Assembly (NCBI GenBank): GCA_003508835.1
Contig: PUFA01000072.1
Coordinates: forward strand, 7,414,501-7,478,500
Length of the DNA stretch: 64,000 nt
Reading direction: 5' to 3'
DNA from: Eonycteris spelaea
Lineage: Eukaryota > Chordata > Mammalia > Chiroptera > Pteropodidae
Shown here in pieces: positions 1 to 10,994 of the stretch. The notes below the pieces were generated by a model. That model was not told the origin of the DNA. It ran no database searches and worked only from the letters and a program-made list of their open reading frames with translations. Each line of letters begins with the position of its first letter. Position 1 is the first letter of the stretch. A program made the position numbers and the translations under genes.

Positions 1-677
1 AGGGGCACTGGCGTTTGGGTCTAAGGACTTCGAAGTCGTTTCTAGAAGCGTATTGACTGCCTCCTGAGGGCCAAGTGGTAGCAGGCAGGAGGGTGCAGAA
101 GGGGCCGTAGAGGCTACCGGCGCTGAGTAGGGAGACTCATGCACACCTTCCGTCCCCAATGTCTCTTCTTATGGGACAGGGCACGCAGGAGGGAGAGCGA
201 GGCGAGGAGCAGATCCCGTACCCCTTGTCCCTACTGTCTCGAGGGTCTCCTGTGGCTGTGTGGACCTACCTGCCAGGAGCCAGGAGCCCCATCTCTTGGC
301 CTGAGGGATTTTTATGAAGCCGGAAATGTTTGCTTTGCCAGAAGTGGGAGCGTTCATCTTGTCTCTGGGGCAGCTCTCCACAGGGACCGAGGGGGTGGGC
401 ATTCACTATTATACAAATGCCCCTCTGCTGGGGTGACTCAAAGGGCCCCCCTCCTTCGGATCCGCCCGAGATCCCCAGGGAGTGAAACTGGGGGCCCTGG
501 GGGGCTGGCTTCATAACCTCCTCTCCTGCTGCCTTCTCGCCTCCCCTCCTCCCCACCGGAAGTCCAGAGACACCTCAGAGGGTGTGGCTCCCCCTCCCAG
601 AGGCTGCTCCTGGGTGAACCCAAAAGGCACCAGTGATGGCAAAGGCCAGCATCTGTGGGTTCATGGGTTGGTTTTAG
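1..677. other. Unique GC-rich intergenic sequence
   Basis: No repeat or gene is recognised here. The open frames on both strands are short, overlap each other and lack recognisable domains, so I treat them as chance frames in GC-rich DNA. Confidence 0.5.
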
Positions 678-1130
678 GGCGGTCCCGCCAGGCGCCGGGA
701 CCCCTGGGTGAGCTGGGGCCTGGGCGCGGAGCAGAGAGGCCGTGGGGCGGGGACGGGTTGCACCACGGGCAGAACTTCCTCGTCCAACTCTGCTCGGGGT
801 CAGCTCTGCGCGTGACGGAACGGCCCATGCATGACCCGGCGCCGCGTTAAGGCGCAGCGCCACCGTGGCGGAGGGAACGGCTTCCTCGGCCTCCGCCAGC
901 GCCCCGCGAAGCCGGAGCGTGCCTCCTGGTAGCAGTTCCGAGCCGTTTTCACCTCCGCTGTCCGGATTGAGATCGCTAACGCTAACATCGTGCAGCGTCG
1001 AGGGAAAGGGGGAGAACCACACGGTTCCCATCACCCCGACGCGTGCACAGCTCGTTCCTTCGGTGCCGTCACGAGGGGGCGGGACTTCCGGCGTCCAGAG
1101 TAACTTAGCCTTGGGATTCGGCCGACGCGC
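678..1130. promoter_or_regulatory. CpG-island-like block
   Basis: By hand I count about 56 CpG dinucleotides in roughly 450 bases, which is at or above the number expected from base composition, whereas most mammalian DNA is strongly CpG-depleted. Such islands usually mark promoters kept free of methylation. No TATA box, recognised exon or downstream gene supports a particular direction, so this is a candidate promoter or unmethylated element only. GC-biased gene conversion in a GC-rich region is the main alternative explanation. Confidence 0.5.
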
Positions 1131-3019
1131 CTGTCTTCCTGCTCAGTCATAGCAACACGAAGGTCAATCTTTCCATTTTCCAAATAGGGGACCGCGCCCT
1201 GTGGCTTCAGTGCCACTTTGGGACTCGCTCACTTCCCCCAGAGCTCATCCTGGTCTCATGCTCCCTTTGATGAGGACGCTTTGCAAATATTCATAACTCA
1301 TTTCCGCCACGACAGCATCCTTTCTGGAGTTCACCAGGAATGGTCGAGGGCCGTCCCAGTTCTCGGGACAGTGACAGTGGAGCAAACACGACTGAGCTCT
1401 CAATCACACTTGGTTGAAAAGACAAACAATAGACCATTCACGCTGAGCTTCGGATACCTTAGGCTTTGTGACCTCGTAGGGGAGAAAGAGAGCCTCGTTC
1501 TCATGTGGACAGATGGGCCTGTTTGCAAATACTTCCTTAGCTACTCCCATACTATACACAACATCCTGTCCTGGGCGGGTGGCTGTGACCCAAGAGACTG
1601 AACCCACCTCAAAGAAACACCGGCCACAGAAGTGGCAGCCTCTGTCTGCAGAGCCCAAACACCATTTGTGTCACTGCCTCTTTGTCTGAGGGTGCGATTT
1701 TTTCAATAAGCGGGCTGGGTGTAGAGTCTGAGGGCTACAGAGAGAGCCCCACGCCAGGGTCCCTGCTGACCTGCCTTCGAAGCTGAGGGCCGGGGCCTCG
1801 AGTGGGAAGGTGGGCTGGTGATGGGCAGGATGTGAAAACATCAATCTCGAGGGTGGCACAGCCGTGCTTGGCAACTGGGCTCGGGCAGAAAGTTTCCCCA
1901 AGCGCCCGACGCTAGTCTGAGAAGGCATCTCGCCCAACCAAGCTATCGCTCGGTCTCAGACTTGTCCAGCTCTTGTCCCAAGGAGAGGGAGCTGACACTG
2001 TGCCCTCTGTGAAGTAAGGCTGTATGGCGGTAGGAGAGAGACCGGGATGGGGAGGCCACTCTGGAGGCGTTGCTGAGGGTCCCCGAGGTCATCCAAGAGC
2101 ATGCACGCAAGCACAGCGCTAAGCCACGGCTCTGCGCAGGAAGAGCCTCTGCAACGCCTAACGTCCTCGGGGACGAGAGTAGCACACAGCAGGCTGTATG
2201 GCACCACTTTCATCTTCTGCGCCCCGCTGAGCAGACGCAGCTACCGGAATTCCGATGCTGAACAGGGATGAAGACTCGGAATCCTTTCTAACGCTACGAC
2301 CCAGGCGGAAGCCAACACTCAGAGCCAGAGCTGGCATTTGAGATGAAACTTATTTTCCACAGCTGTCCTGGGCACTTATAGTTTCAAACTGATTCACGGA
2401 CACAGATCAACTTATAACAGGTAAGCAGGTACTTTGATAAGAAATGTTTAACGATTATAATAGCAGAGATGACTATTTACCTTGCCTAAAAAATTTTTTT
2501 TCACCCTGTGAGACCTTACATCAGAGCGTCACGTGATCCATGACTCTGAATTTGACACGGGGACTATCTTCATTTGAGTTGGGGGTACAGCGATCTTTGC
2601 TAGCCTCTCCCTGACGGCTCCTGGGATGCCCATCCAGGTTACGTCGTCTAGACGGAGCACAAAGCGGCTAAGACCAGTGTCCCATTCTCCGTATCATCTC
2701 TTCGACCTGCTTCTCCTACCTCCATTTCTCTCCTAAGCTCCCCTTAGGTGGATGACCATGTAAGTTACCATTTAAACTAGGAGTGGTACTATTAATAGTT
2801 ACACCAGAATGGCAGGTGTAAATGGGAGGTGTCCCAGGTCAACAGGCAAGGGATTCCCATGCCCCCAGGCCCCGCTTTTTTGTAGGGACAGGTGTATTTG
2901 TGAGTCCTGAGGCAAAAAGAGGAAGAGCACCCTTCCCCAGCCCCGGTCAGTCCCTCTGGCGTCTGCCAACTCTCTCAGCTGTGAGAGCACAGATTGATGG
3001 AGCTCCTGGCTGAGCTGAC
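1131..3019. other. Unique intergenic sequence, no feature recognised
   Basis: Mixed composition with a more AT-rich part around 2330-2520. A stretch near 1160-1240 weakly resembles a MIR but is too diverged to call. A good-looking splice donor (ACAG followed by GTAAGC) at about 2420 has no matching acceptor or coding frame. Confidence 0.4.
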
Positions 3020-3125
3020 AAGGCTCACAGGGGCTGGAACAATTAATTAAGCTTTGCTGGGCTCTTGGCATAACCTGTACAGGCCTTTTAATTGCCACTT
3101 GAATGAGTAGCTCTTTTCCTTCTTT
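3020..3125. promoter_or_regulatory. Small AT-rich homeodomain-motif island
   Basis: A short block with AATTAATTAAG and TTTTAATTGCC motifs sits in GC-rich flanks. TAATTA-type cores are bound by many homeodomain factors. Enhancer function is inferred from composition only. Confidence 0.25.
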
Positions 3126-3530
3126 CAAAAGTCAAGATTCTGCTCAGAAGCGATAGGAGAAGGAAGCCGAGGAGTGGGTGGAACTGGTCTGTTCAGCAGA
3201 CGTAGCCCCCCACTCTGGGCAGGCCTCGGGAAGCGCCCCTCCCGCTGCTTCTCCCTGGTGTGTCCGCTTCAGGATCTTCTGCAGCCACGCAGGTGTTGAA
3301 AAATTCAGGCAGTCACTGGGCGGAAGGGACCTCTGAGGCCTCCAAGGCCAGCTGAAGCTCCCAGAGGGGTGGGGCATCCCAGAGCCTCAGGCTTCCTGGG
3401 AGATCCCTTTGTCTGGGAGGGGACAGGCTGTTCCAACTCTGGTCCTGATACATGTCACCACAGATGCTGCTGCTAATGCTGCTGGCTGTCTGCATGGGGT
3501 ACAGAAGGAGTCCCCAATGCCCCGGGCGAT

Positions 3531-3630
3531 GGATCAGTTCTGGTCCATGGCCTGTGAGGAACCAGGCCACATTAGGTTCTCAGAGAAGCACCGGTTCCTG
3601 ATGCCACTAAGGTTGGGGAGCCCTGGGTAC
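3531..3630 (+). mobile_element. Non-autonomous DNA transposon remnant (hAT-type, family not named)
   Basis: The blocks 'ctggtccatggcctgtgagga' (3540 region), a central 'attaggttctca' and the end 'aaggttggggagcc' match the two ends and middle of a common mammal-wide non-autonomous DNA element. The central part is mostly deleted. I cannot assign the subfamily from memory. Confidence 0.5.
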
Positions 3631-4203
3631 AGGACGAAGGGCTGGACGTAGTCAGCACCAGCTGAGGGTAGAGCCTCGTTCTGAGCACCCCTGTTGACAG
3701 AACCAGACAGAAGATTCTCAGAACCAAGCGAATATACCCCCACGGAACCTGAACACCGGGCCTGGGGCACTAGGAGAATGAGGCTGCCCAGAGCAGCCCC
3801 CGCAGGAGCTGCCAGTGACTCAGTGACTTCAAAGCTGCCTCGAGACTGAGATTCTCGACTGTGTTTCCACAACAGACTCAGACGCAACGCTGAGTGATGA
3901 TGACAGTGGCCCCCCGCCCGCCCTCGCCCACGCCACAGAGAAGGCGGCCACGCGGGTCTGCACAGAGAGTCAATAACACAGAACTCGCTCCCACTGGGAA
4001 CACGCGAGGACTTCAATTTTCAACAAATTTCCCTTCCTAAACTCGCCCGGCTTCGCAGGCGTAAAGGCTCGGCACACAGGCCTGCTGCCGGCCGAGTGAG
4101 GGCAGAGTCTCCGCACGTGCTGGGCCAGGAAGAACGACTCGGCAGAGAGTCCCACGTTTTTCGAAAAATCTACTCTGAGAATGGATAATGGTGAGACCTT
4201 GGG
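3631..4203. other. Unique intergenic sequence
   Basis: No repeat, exon or motif cluster is recognised. Moderately GC-rich with several retained CpGs. Confidence 0.4.
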
Positions 4204-4231
4204 GTGTGTGCGCGTGCGCGTGCGCGTACGC
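4204..4231. repeat. Alternating purine-pyrimidine tract, Z-DNA type
   Basis: Twenty-eight consecutive bases alternate purine and pyrimidine without a break, composed mainly of GC and GT steps with one TA step. GC-alternating tracts are the strongest Z-DNA formers. It contains many CpGs that have not decayed. Confidence 0.75.
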
Positions 4232-4379
4232 CAGTGCGTGTTGGAGCAGGCGTTGCGGAGCCTGGCCCAGTGACAATGACAAGGGCGGGAGTGCCTCATA
4301 AGCCCGTGGATAACGACCATCCTCACCCTTGTGGCTAGGATGGCCCCACGCTTCCATCCACACCTTGGTCTGTTTGCCC

Positions 4380-4497
4380 TCAGCCCCGCTGGGCAGGTGC
4401 TACCGTGGTCCCACCCTACAGGTGAGAACACTGAGTGGCAGAGAGGTTAATTAACAAGGTCTGACAGCGGGTCAATGACAAACCAGGCTGAAGGCTG
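4380..4497 (-). mobile_element. MIR SINE
   Basis: On the + strand it reads as the reverse complement of the MIR core and 5' part: a 'caggtgagaacactgag' block, then 'gagaggttaattaacaaggtc' and 'aaaccaggctg'. This corresponds to the 'cctcatctgtaaaatg' to 'cctgggttcgaat' span of MIR. Confidence 0.7.
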
Positions 4498-6056
4498 CTG
4501 TCCCCGTTTGGGTGGCCTCGGGTTTGTCACACTTAGGCAGAGTAAGGCTAGAAAAGATCCCAGGGCAGCGGGTTTTCAGTCCTAAAGAAGCCCACAGAGC
4601 GGCTGTGAGGGTGGCGTCCATATGTCCAGGGTTGCTGTACATTTTCCAGGCCGTGGGGAAGCAGGGGGGCCTCAGGACATGTGACGGCATTGCGCATTTA
4701 TCTGTGCTCCTGACAGGGTGGGCAGAGAAGGCAGGAGGCTATCGACCTGCAGTCGGAGGGTTTTTGGTAGCTGTCCCAGCGTTGGATCAATATGGCAGCT
4801 CTGTCTCTATTAAGGTCCCAGCCAGGGGTAAGAACCAAGCTGCTGGGCACTCTGGGCCCCTGGGGTCTCTGCTTTCTGCACGAGCACCCTCCGGCCAGGG
4901 CACTGAGTGCCAGGGGAGCTGGACAGTGGGCCGTGCGCAGCCACGCGGTGGGGCACAGGCCTGGCTTGCTCTCTGCATAGCAGTGCAGACTCAGCTCTCT
5001 GGCAGCGGCCGGCCAGGCCTGGTTGCTGCCAAGTGAACGGCCGGAGGGCAGCAGGCAGCTCCCCGGGCCCGCTCTCCCGTGCCCACTGAACTATGGCGAA
5101 CCCCAGCCACGCAGGCCAGAGGAGAGCAGGCCTGGCGCCCCGCTCCAAGGCTCAAGTCAGCAGATGTGGGACGGGGACCCCGTGGGAGGCTGGGAGGGAG
5201 CTGGCAGAAGAGTAGGGAGAGAAAAAGATCCTGCCGGCTCTCTTGGCCAGAGGTGATAGCAAACCCACCCCCAAATGGTGTCAGGAAAACCAAAAGGGAG
5301 GAAGTCTCTTAGGGACTCCTTTCACGGAAAGATGCACGCTGGGCTAGATCCAGGAGCCCGGGCGAGGTCACCAGCTCCTGGTCTCTGTCAGTGTCCAGCT
5401 CTGCCTCCATCCGTGCTGGCCCCACGCTCAGGCAAGATCGCGGCCCCGGCTCCCGCCGTCGGGACACGCGTGAGCTTTTATTCCTCAGCCACTAAGAGCC
5501 CAGTTCTGGGCCTGACTTGAGCTACATGGCGACCCATGCGCCAAAGCTGTGCCCGCCGGTTGCCAGCCCCTGGAGTTGGGGCCGGTGTCAACACCACATG
5601 CAGGAAGGGGTGACGTTGCCCAGGGCCCGAGAATGGGAATGGGTGCTGGGCGGCCCCAGGAACCGTCACTGCCCGTTAACGGGGGCAGAATGAACCCGGA
5701 TGGGTCAGCGAGCTGGTAGTTCTGGGGTGGAGGCGTGTCCAAGAGAAGACCGTCTGTGGGAGGGAGAAGGGAGGAAGGCGCTCACGCGCGGGGAAGTGAC
5801 CACTGAGGGGTTCACTCGGGGAGCGCACTGGGCGGGCCCCGCCCTCAGGGGGCTGTCGGGTGTGGGTCAACGTGCGTGTGTGGGGAAGCGGGTCCCCTTG
5901 CTCCCTGGGATCATCTCTCCCACATACCCGACAAGCCCCACCAACCACAGCCCCTATTTCCCTAGTGCTGAGACACCACAGGCTCTCCACGCCCGGTGTG
6001 CTTGGACCTTCTCCGTCTCCCTGGGCAGGAGGGGTGGCCATTACTCAGATTGCCAT
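4498..6056. other. GC-rich unique sequence, many chance frames
   Basis: Six or more overlapping short open frames on both strands reflect base composition. I see no splice-flanked frame, repeat or domain. Confidence 0.45.
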
Positions 6057-6072
6057 CTAGCAGGTGGCGCGG
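6057..6072 (+). promoter_or_regulatory. CTCF-like motif
   Basis: The sequence CTAGCAGGTGGCGCGG fits the CTCF core pattern CCASYAGRKGGCRS with one clear mismatch. CTCF bound at such sites shapes chromatin loops. This is motif evidence only, just upstream of a MIR. Confidence 0.35.
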
Positions 6073-6095
6073 CGTGTACCAGGCGAGCAGGCCTC

Positions 6096-6250
6096 CTCTA
6101 GAGCCTGGTGGCCTGGGTTGCATCTGAGCTCGGCTGTGTGGCTTCGGACCAGATGCTCAGCCTCCCTGCGCCTCAGCTTCTGCATTTGTAAGAGGAGCTG
6201 AGAACAGCACCCACCACACAGGACCTAGCGAGGCTCAGAGAAGTCGGGGA
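6096..6250 (+). mobile_element. MIR SINE
   Basis: Shows the MIR order: 'gagcctggtggcctgggttg', then the core 'gtgtggcttcggacca', 'tgcgcctcagcttctgcatt' and 'tgtaagaggagctgagaac'. Diverged, without the A box in usable form. Confidence 0.8.
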
Positions 6251-6954
6251 TGCGCCTCGCATCCAGGATTTTTGGACTCAATCTCGTGGCCGGGCCGGTG
6301 ATTTCCAGAGCCCACAGCCGTGTGCCACGTGGCTCTGAATAACCCTTTCCGCAGAAGTCTCTAGCGCTCTTCTGCAAACACTCCTTCCTGCAGCCGGGAC
6401 TGTAAACAAGTCAGAGATCCTATGGGACCACTGGTGACGGGGAGGTGGCCAGTCTGCACCGTTATTACACAGCGAGCCTGAGCGAGGCCGGTGTGTGGGG
6501 CCTGGAGGGACTTCTCCCGCTATTTCAGCCTGGTGCGGCCTCCAGGGGCGGGGGCCGAGCATCTGGGGCTTCCCTTCTTCAAAAGAGACGTGGGAAAATG
6601 CAGGAGACGGCGGTATGGGAAACGGGGTGAACTGAGACAGGAAGGAGGAGCGGACTGTTGGTCTCCCGAGGACACAGGGAGACTGCTGTGCCCTGCTGCC
6701 CAGCGTGGGTCCGCCGTCACATCACCCCCTGGAACCTTGTCGGACATGCAGAACCTCAGGCCCACCCCACTTACGAATCGAACCTGCTTTGTAATAAGAT
6801 GGGTCTAATGTTGGAGAAGCTGTGCTTTCATTACCTTCAGCCCAGGGGATGGGTTTCTGTCCCCTGCAGCCATATGAGGCTTCAGTGAAGTTCTGGAAAC
6901 TAAGAGGAAGAACCCCAGGTGCCAGTCGGATGGCTGAGCTCCAGCCCCGCCCCG
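6251..6954. other. Unique intergenic sequence
   Basis: No repeat or gene recognised. Short overlapping frames only. Confidence 0.4.
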
Positions 6955-7160
6955 AGTGCTGCCCCAAGCCGTAGCCACCAGCCATGTGTGGCCGTCACGG
7001 TCACATGTAACCCAATGGAAACGAAACACAAGGAAGCATCTTGGTTCCTCGGTCACGCAAGCTACGCCCAGACACACGTGGCTAGTGGCTATCACACTGC
7101 ACAGATTACGGAGCAAGTCCGTCATTGCGGAAAGTCCCTTCGGGCAGTGTACGTGCGGCC
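6955..7160 (-). mobile_element. MER5A-like hAT-Charlie element
   Basis: Carries the paired 'gtagccaccagccatgtgtgg' and 'cacgtggctagtggctatca' blocks, and an end resembling the reverse complement of the MER5A start ('gtccgtcattgcggaaagt'). The length, about 200 bases, fits MER5A. Confidence 0.75.
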
Positions 7161-7792
7161 ACGTGTGAGGGATGACCCAACCAGCCCCGGTTCTCACCGG
7201 GCAGCCCTGTCCCTCTTTGGGTGACAGGCGAGGGTGAGTGTCTATGGCAAATGGGCAAGCGACAGGTGTGTGGTGACTCAGACGCGAGGAATGCGCCGGA
7301 GGAGGGCGGGGGGGGGGGCTCGTGGCAGCTGCATGAAGCAACTGGCGGAAAGCAAAGCTCGCGTTCTTTGGGACGAGACACGCCAGGAGGGGGTTCAGAG
7401 GTCATGGACCTCCATCGCCTCCTCACCTTCCAACCCTCCCCACCCCCCGTGTGCTAGAACAAGACCCAGGAGCCTAGAGACTTAGACCTAGAAGTCGGAC
7501 TTCGGACTCCAAGCCCAGGGCTCCGTTTATTTCACTCACGATGCAGAGAGATGGACTCTCCGCCTGAGAAGGGACTGATGAGGCGCGTGAGCGTGGGGTG
7601 GGGGGAGCGGACAGCTGCGAAGGAGGCACGTGTCCGAGGACACGAGGACTTTCTACGGTCTCAGCAGGAGGAGGTCGGGGGAGTTCGGCCCAGGTGGGAG
7701 GCGGGCGTGGAGCTGGGCAGAGGCCGGGAGATGGGCCAGCGAGGAGAACGAAGACTCGGGCTAAGAAGAGCCCGGCCTCGTCCCCAACCAAG
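7161..7792. other. Unique GC-rich sequence with a G run
   Basis: Contains a ten-base G run at about 7309-7318. No repeat family or exon recognised. Confidence 0.4.
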
Positions 7793-8270
7793 CCAGGGTT
7801 CTCCAGAAAACAGAACCAAATCTATGTGTATCTTTATATTTACACAGATAAATGTAATAACCAAAGCGGATGCGTGTGTGCGTAGATATCATACATAGAT
7901 AGCATCATGTATAAAATGAGATGGATTATAAGGAATGACCTAGCACGACGGGACTTCCCATGAGCGCAGTCTCTAAGCTGGAGATGCAGGAAGCAGCCGG
8001 TGTCGCTTGAAGGCCGAGGGCAGGGGCGATGGATGTCTCAGCTCGGGCCATCAGGCGCATGCAAATCCACCGGTTCCAGCCGGGCCCCCAGGGGACTGGA
8101 GGAGGCCCACTACACTGGGGCGAAAGTCTAGGGGAACCCACGGCTTTACTCCTCCCCGGTTCAGATGAGAACCTCTTCCCAAACACTCTCACAGACATAC
8201 CCCGAAATCACATTCACCCAGCTATCTGGGCCCCCATGGTCGTCAAGTTGGTACATCAAGCTAACCGTCC
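7793..8270 (-). mobile_element. MaLR-like LTR, near full length
   Basis: Begins with the reverse complement of the common 'tctggagaaccctgacta' LTR end ('gttctccagaaaacagaacc'), followed by an AT-rich microsatellite-like spacer and 'ttataaggaatgacc'. It ends with 'cacagacataccccg', 'ctatctgggcccccatgg' and 'caagttggtacatcaagc'. Both ends are present, so it is a nearly complete solo LTR-type element. I cannot name the subfamily with certainty. Confidence 0.7.
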
Positions 8271-8374
8271 CGCTCTGTTCCATGACCACCCGCCCGGGGC
8301 AGAGGCTGGGGAGTTGTTCCCCGGGGTCCCTGTCTTTTCCTCCTGGGCCTGCTATTCCTGGTCCCCCATAGCCC

Positions 8375-8785
8375 ACCATCAGACAGGTGACTGAGTTCTG
8401 GCCCATGGAATCTGGGCAGAGAGGATGCCACCGCCTCCAGCCCTGGGCCCTAAAGTGCCTCCCTCTCCCCGCATCCCAACCAAGTGTGGACGACACAGCG
8501 GAGGACGCCGTGGCCCCACAAGGCAGCCGAGATCATGGGTGAGGAGAGCCTTCAGCCCAACAAGCCATGAGGACCTGAACCCGGGCAGCAGCCGAGGCCG
8601 AGCCTCCAGGTGGGACCCCGCCCGGCCAGCACCGTGACTGCAGCCTGCGAGACCCCGAGACAGAGGTCCGGTGAAGCCACAGCTGGATCCCGACCCAGAG
8701 AAACTCCAATAATAAACGTGTTGTTAAGCCTCAAAGTGTGTGGTGATTTTTTTTTTTTTTAACGTAGCGATAGGTAACTAACATA
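8375..8785 (+). mobile_element. MLT1 LTR (ERVL-MaLR)
   Basis: The 5' part has 'tgactgagttctggcccatgg'. The 3' part has 'cccagagaaactccaataa', the polyadenylation-type 'aataaacgtgttgttaagcc' and the end 'gataggtaactaacatac', typical of MLT1 LTRs. A T run at about 8747-8760 interrupts the end. No internal retroviral genes are seen, so it is a solo LTR. Confidence 0.8.
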
Positions 8786-9689
8786 CCCACAGAAACACAT
8801 TTCGGTGAAGAAACGGCGATGGGTTCTGGTTGTGATGATGGGGGTGAGCTGCTGGGTATGCGGGGAATGGAAGAGACAACGGTACCAGGAGAACCTTGGG
8901 TGAAACGCGGGAGATGACCCGATAACCGCCAGGGCGCCTCTCAGGAGGACGGCTGCACGCGGTCCCGGGCAGCCCCGGTAGGTCCCTGGGTCCTCAGGAG
9001 AGCTGTCACCCGACAGCTCTCCTGAGTCTGCTCCCGAGATGGACAAGCTCTCACACTGCGCATTCTGTCCACGCAGCCATAAATATTAAAAAGCACCGGC
9101 GGAGAGATTGGGAAAGAAGGCCGTGGGCAAGATGCAGCTCTTGAGCTAGGGAGAGGAAAGGAGAACAAATTTCTTTCTCCCCAGTCCTGCTTCAGTACAT
9201 TTATTGCAGAAGGTGCTGCAGTGGGTGATAAGGAGCAGGAAGCCCATGTCCTGCAGGCTATGAGGGGAGGCATCCTGCCAAGGTCACCTGATGAGGAGCC
9301 TGGGTCTTCACATTCCTCATGAAGCCCCCTGAGGAACTGGACGCCCTCCCCAGATCATCCGGGTGCCTGCTACTGAGCAGAACTCTGGGCTTCCAGTCCT
9401 GGTCTACACCAAGTAAAGCACAATAAAAGCCGAGTGCCCCGTGTGGGTCGGCGGGGGCGGCTTGGGGTTTTCCATTCTGGGCCTTGGCTCGGCCGCTGTC
9501 AGCAGCCCAGCCGACACTCCCCGAGCCTCACGCTGAGAGCTTGTCAGCCTCCCACCTCCAGCCTTTCTCTCTACCCATTCCCCAGAAAATTCTTTCCGAC
9601 CACCCGCTCCTTTGCATTCGGACACAGCTCACAACTCACGGTCGTCATGGCAGTCTCAAGGGCCCCGCACCCCTCCTTCCCTCTGTCCC
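8786..9689. other. Unique sequence containing a perfect hairpin
   Basis: No repeat family recognised. Composition drops in GC around 9060-9200. The hairpin at 8993-9026 is listed separately. Confidence 0.4.
8993..9026. repeat. Perfect inverted repeat, 15-bp arms, 4-base loop
   Basis: The arm CTCAGGAGAGCTGTC at 8993-9007 is exactly complementary to 9012-9026, with loop ACCC at 9008-9011. Either strand of DNA or RNA could fold into a stable stem. Confidence 0.95.
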
Positions 9690-10110
9690 CTCTAATCCAC
9701 CCTGCCAGCAGAATCACTATACTTGGGTTTATCACTTTCCTGTTTAAGAATAATTCTATTTTTTTTTTCTCAAATCACGGGCAGCGCCCAGTCCAGAGAT
9801 GTTGGCTTGACATGCGGGCCACATGTTCCCTATTCTACCAGGCTTCCAAGGACCCCTTTCCTGAGGACCCGCTGGCGGGCCATTCCTGCCCCCACCCCTG
9901 TCCCCTGGTCTTTCCCCCCGTACGCTTCTCCTCATCTCTTCCTGTGCAAATTCTCCCTCCTTCTTCAAAGCCCACGTCAAATCCCACCTCTCTGCAAATC
10001 TGTCCCTGACAATGGAGCCCTGAGCACTTTCTCTGTCCTCTGAACTTTTACCCAGTTTTAGCCTGTGCAATTTATTTGTTAATTAATCGTGCACTGTGCC
10101 GCCTTGAGAC
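9690..10110 (+). mobile_element. L2 LINE fragment, 3' part (diverged)
   Basis: Shows the L2 order: 'ctaatccaccctgcc', 'cctgtttaagaataa', later 'cttcaaagcccacgtcaaatc', 'tgtccctgac' and 'tttatttgttaattaatc'. The middle is diverged. Confidence 0.55.
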
Positions 10111-10384
10111 GTGGCTTCTTCTCCCACAGCCTCACGCTTTGCCAGTCGTTTAGATTGGCTTGTTCATAGCTGGGCTCCGTGCCCTGTCTTGACGCCATGA
10201 CTCTGGCCCTGGCCTTCCCTGAGGAGGGAGCCAGTGCCCAGCATGGCTCAATCTAGGGGTGCAGGTGTTTTTATTGGATCTTATCCTCTCCTTCCATGGG
10301 TCCTGGTGAACTCCTGGAGTTTCTCCGTCCATCCATTCATTGACACCTCTTTGGGAGGGTATCTTTGTAAGCTTGTCCTGAAGT
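10111..10384. other. Intergenic sequence between two L2 pieces
   Basis: Probably diverged L2 sequence as well, but I cannot align it to the family with confidence. Confidence 0.3.
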
Positions 10385-10595
10385 GGTATTTCCTCGGGGT
10401 TCTGTCCTGAGCCCTCTGCTTTCCTTGGGGTCCACCCTCACTCTGAATAATCTCAGCCACGTGCATTCTCTACACTACTGTGTACATACCGCTGCAACCC
10501 CTTATTGCTTCTATAAACCTCAGGTCTCTATTGTCCCTGTCAAGATGCATGGCCCACAGGTACCTCCAACCGCGTATGGCCCAGAGTGAACCCAC
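10385..10595 (+). mobile_element. L2 LINE, end of reverse-transcriptase region
   Basis: The run 'cctcggggttctgtcctgag', then 'ctctacactactgtgtacat' and 'ggcccacaggtacctcc' follows the L2 ORF2 nucleotide order for the last part of the reverse transcriptase domain. The frame is broken, so no protein is made. It continues after the nested LTR at 10596-10994. Confidence 0.65.
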
Positions 10596-10994
10596 TGTGT
10601 GAGTTTCCTGTGGCTACCAGAACAAAGCGCCATATCCTGGGTTCCTTAAACAATGGATTTCTTCTCCTACAGACCTGGAGACTGGGTGTCACAGGGCCTG
10701 GCTAGCTCTGATGGCTCTAGGGAAAAAGCCTTCCTTGCTTCTTCCTGATGCCAGCGGCTTCTGGCAATTCTTGGTGGTCCGTAGCTTATAGCTGATCTCT
10801 GCTCCCTTCTTCACATGTGAGCCGCTCTGCGTCCTCTGTTCCCCTTACAAGGACACGAGTCATTGGATTCAAGCCCACCCTCCCGCAGTATGACCATAAC
10901 GAATCACATTTGCAAAGGCCCTATTTCAAAATACAGTCACACACCGAGGTTCCTGGTGGACATGGATTTGGAGGACACTTCTCACCCTAGTACA
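10596..10994 (-). mobile_element. MLT1 LTR nested in L2
   Basis: Starts with 'tgtgagtttcctgtggctac', then 'cagaacaaagcgccatatcc', 'gacacgagtcattgg' and 'gcaaaggccctatttcaaaa', all in MLT1 reverse-complement order, and ends at 'gaggacac...ctagtaca'. It interrupts an L2, so it inserted later. Confidence 0.85.
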
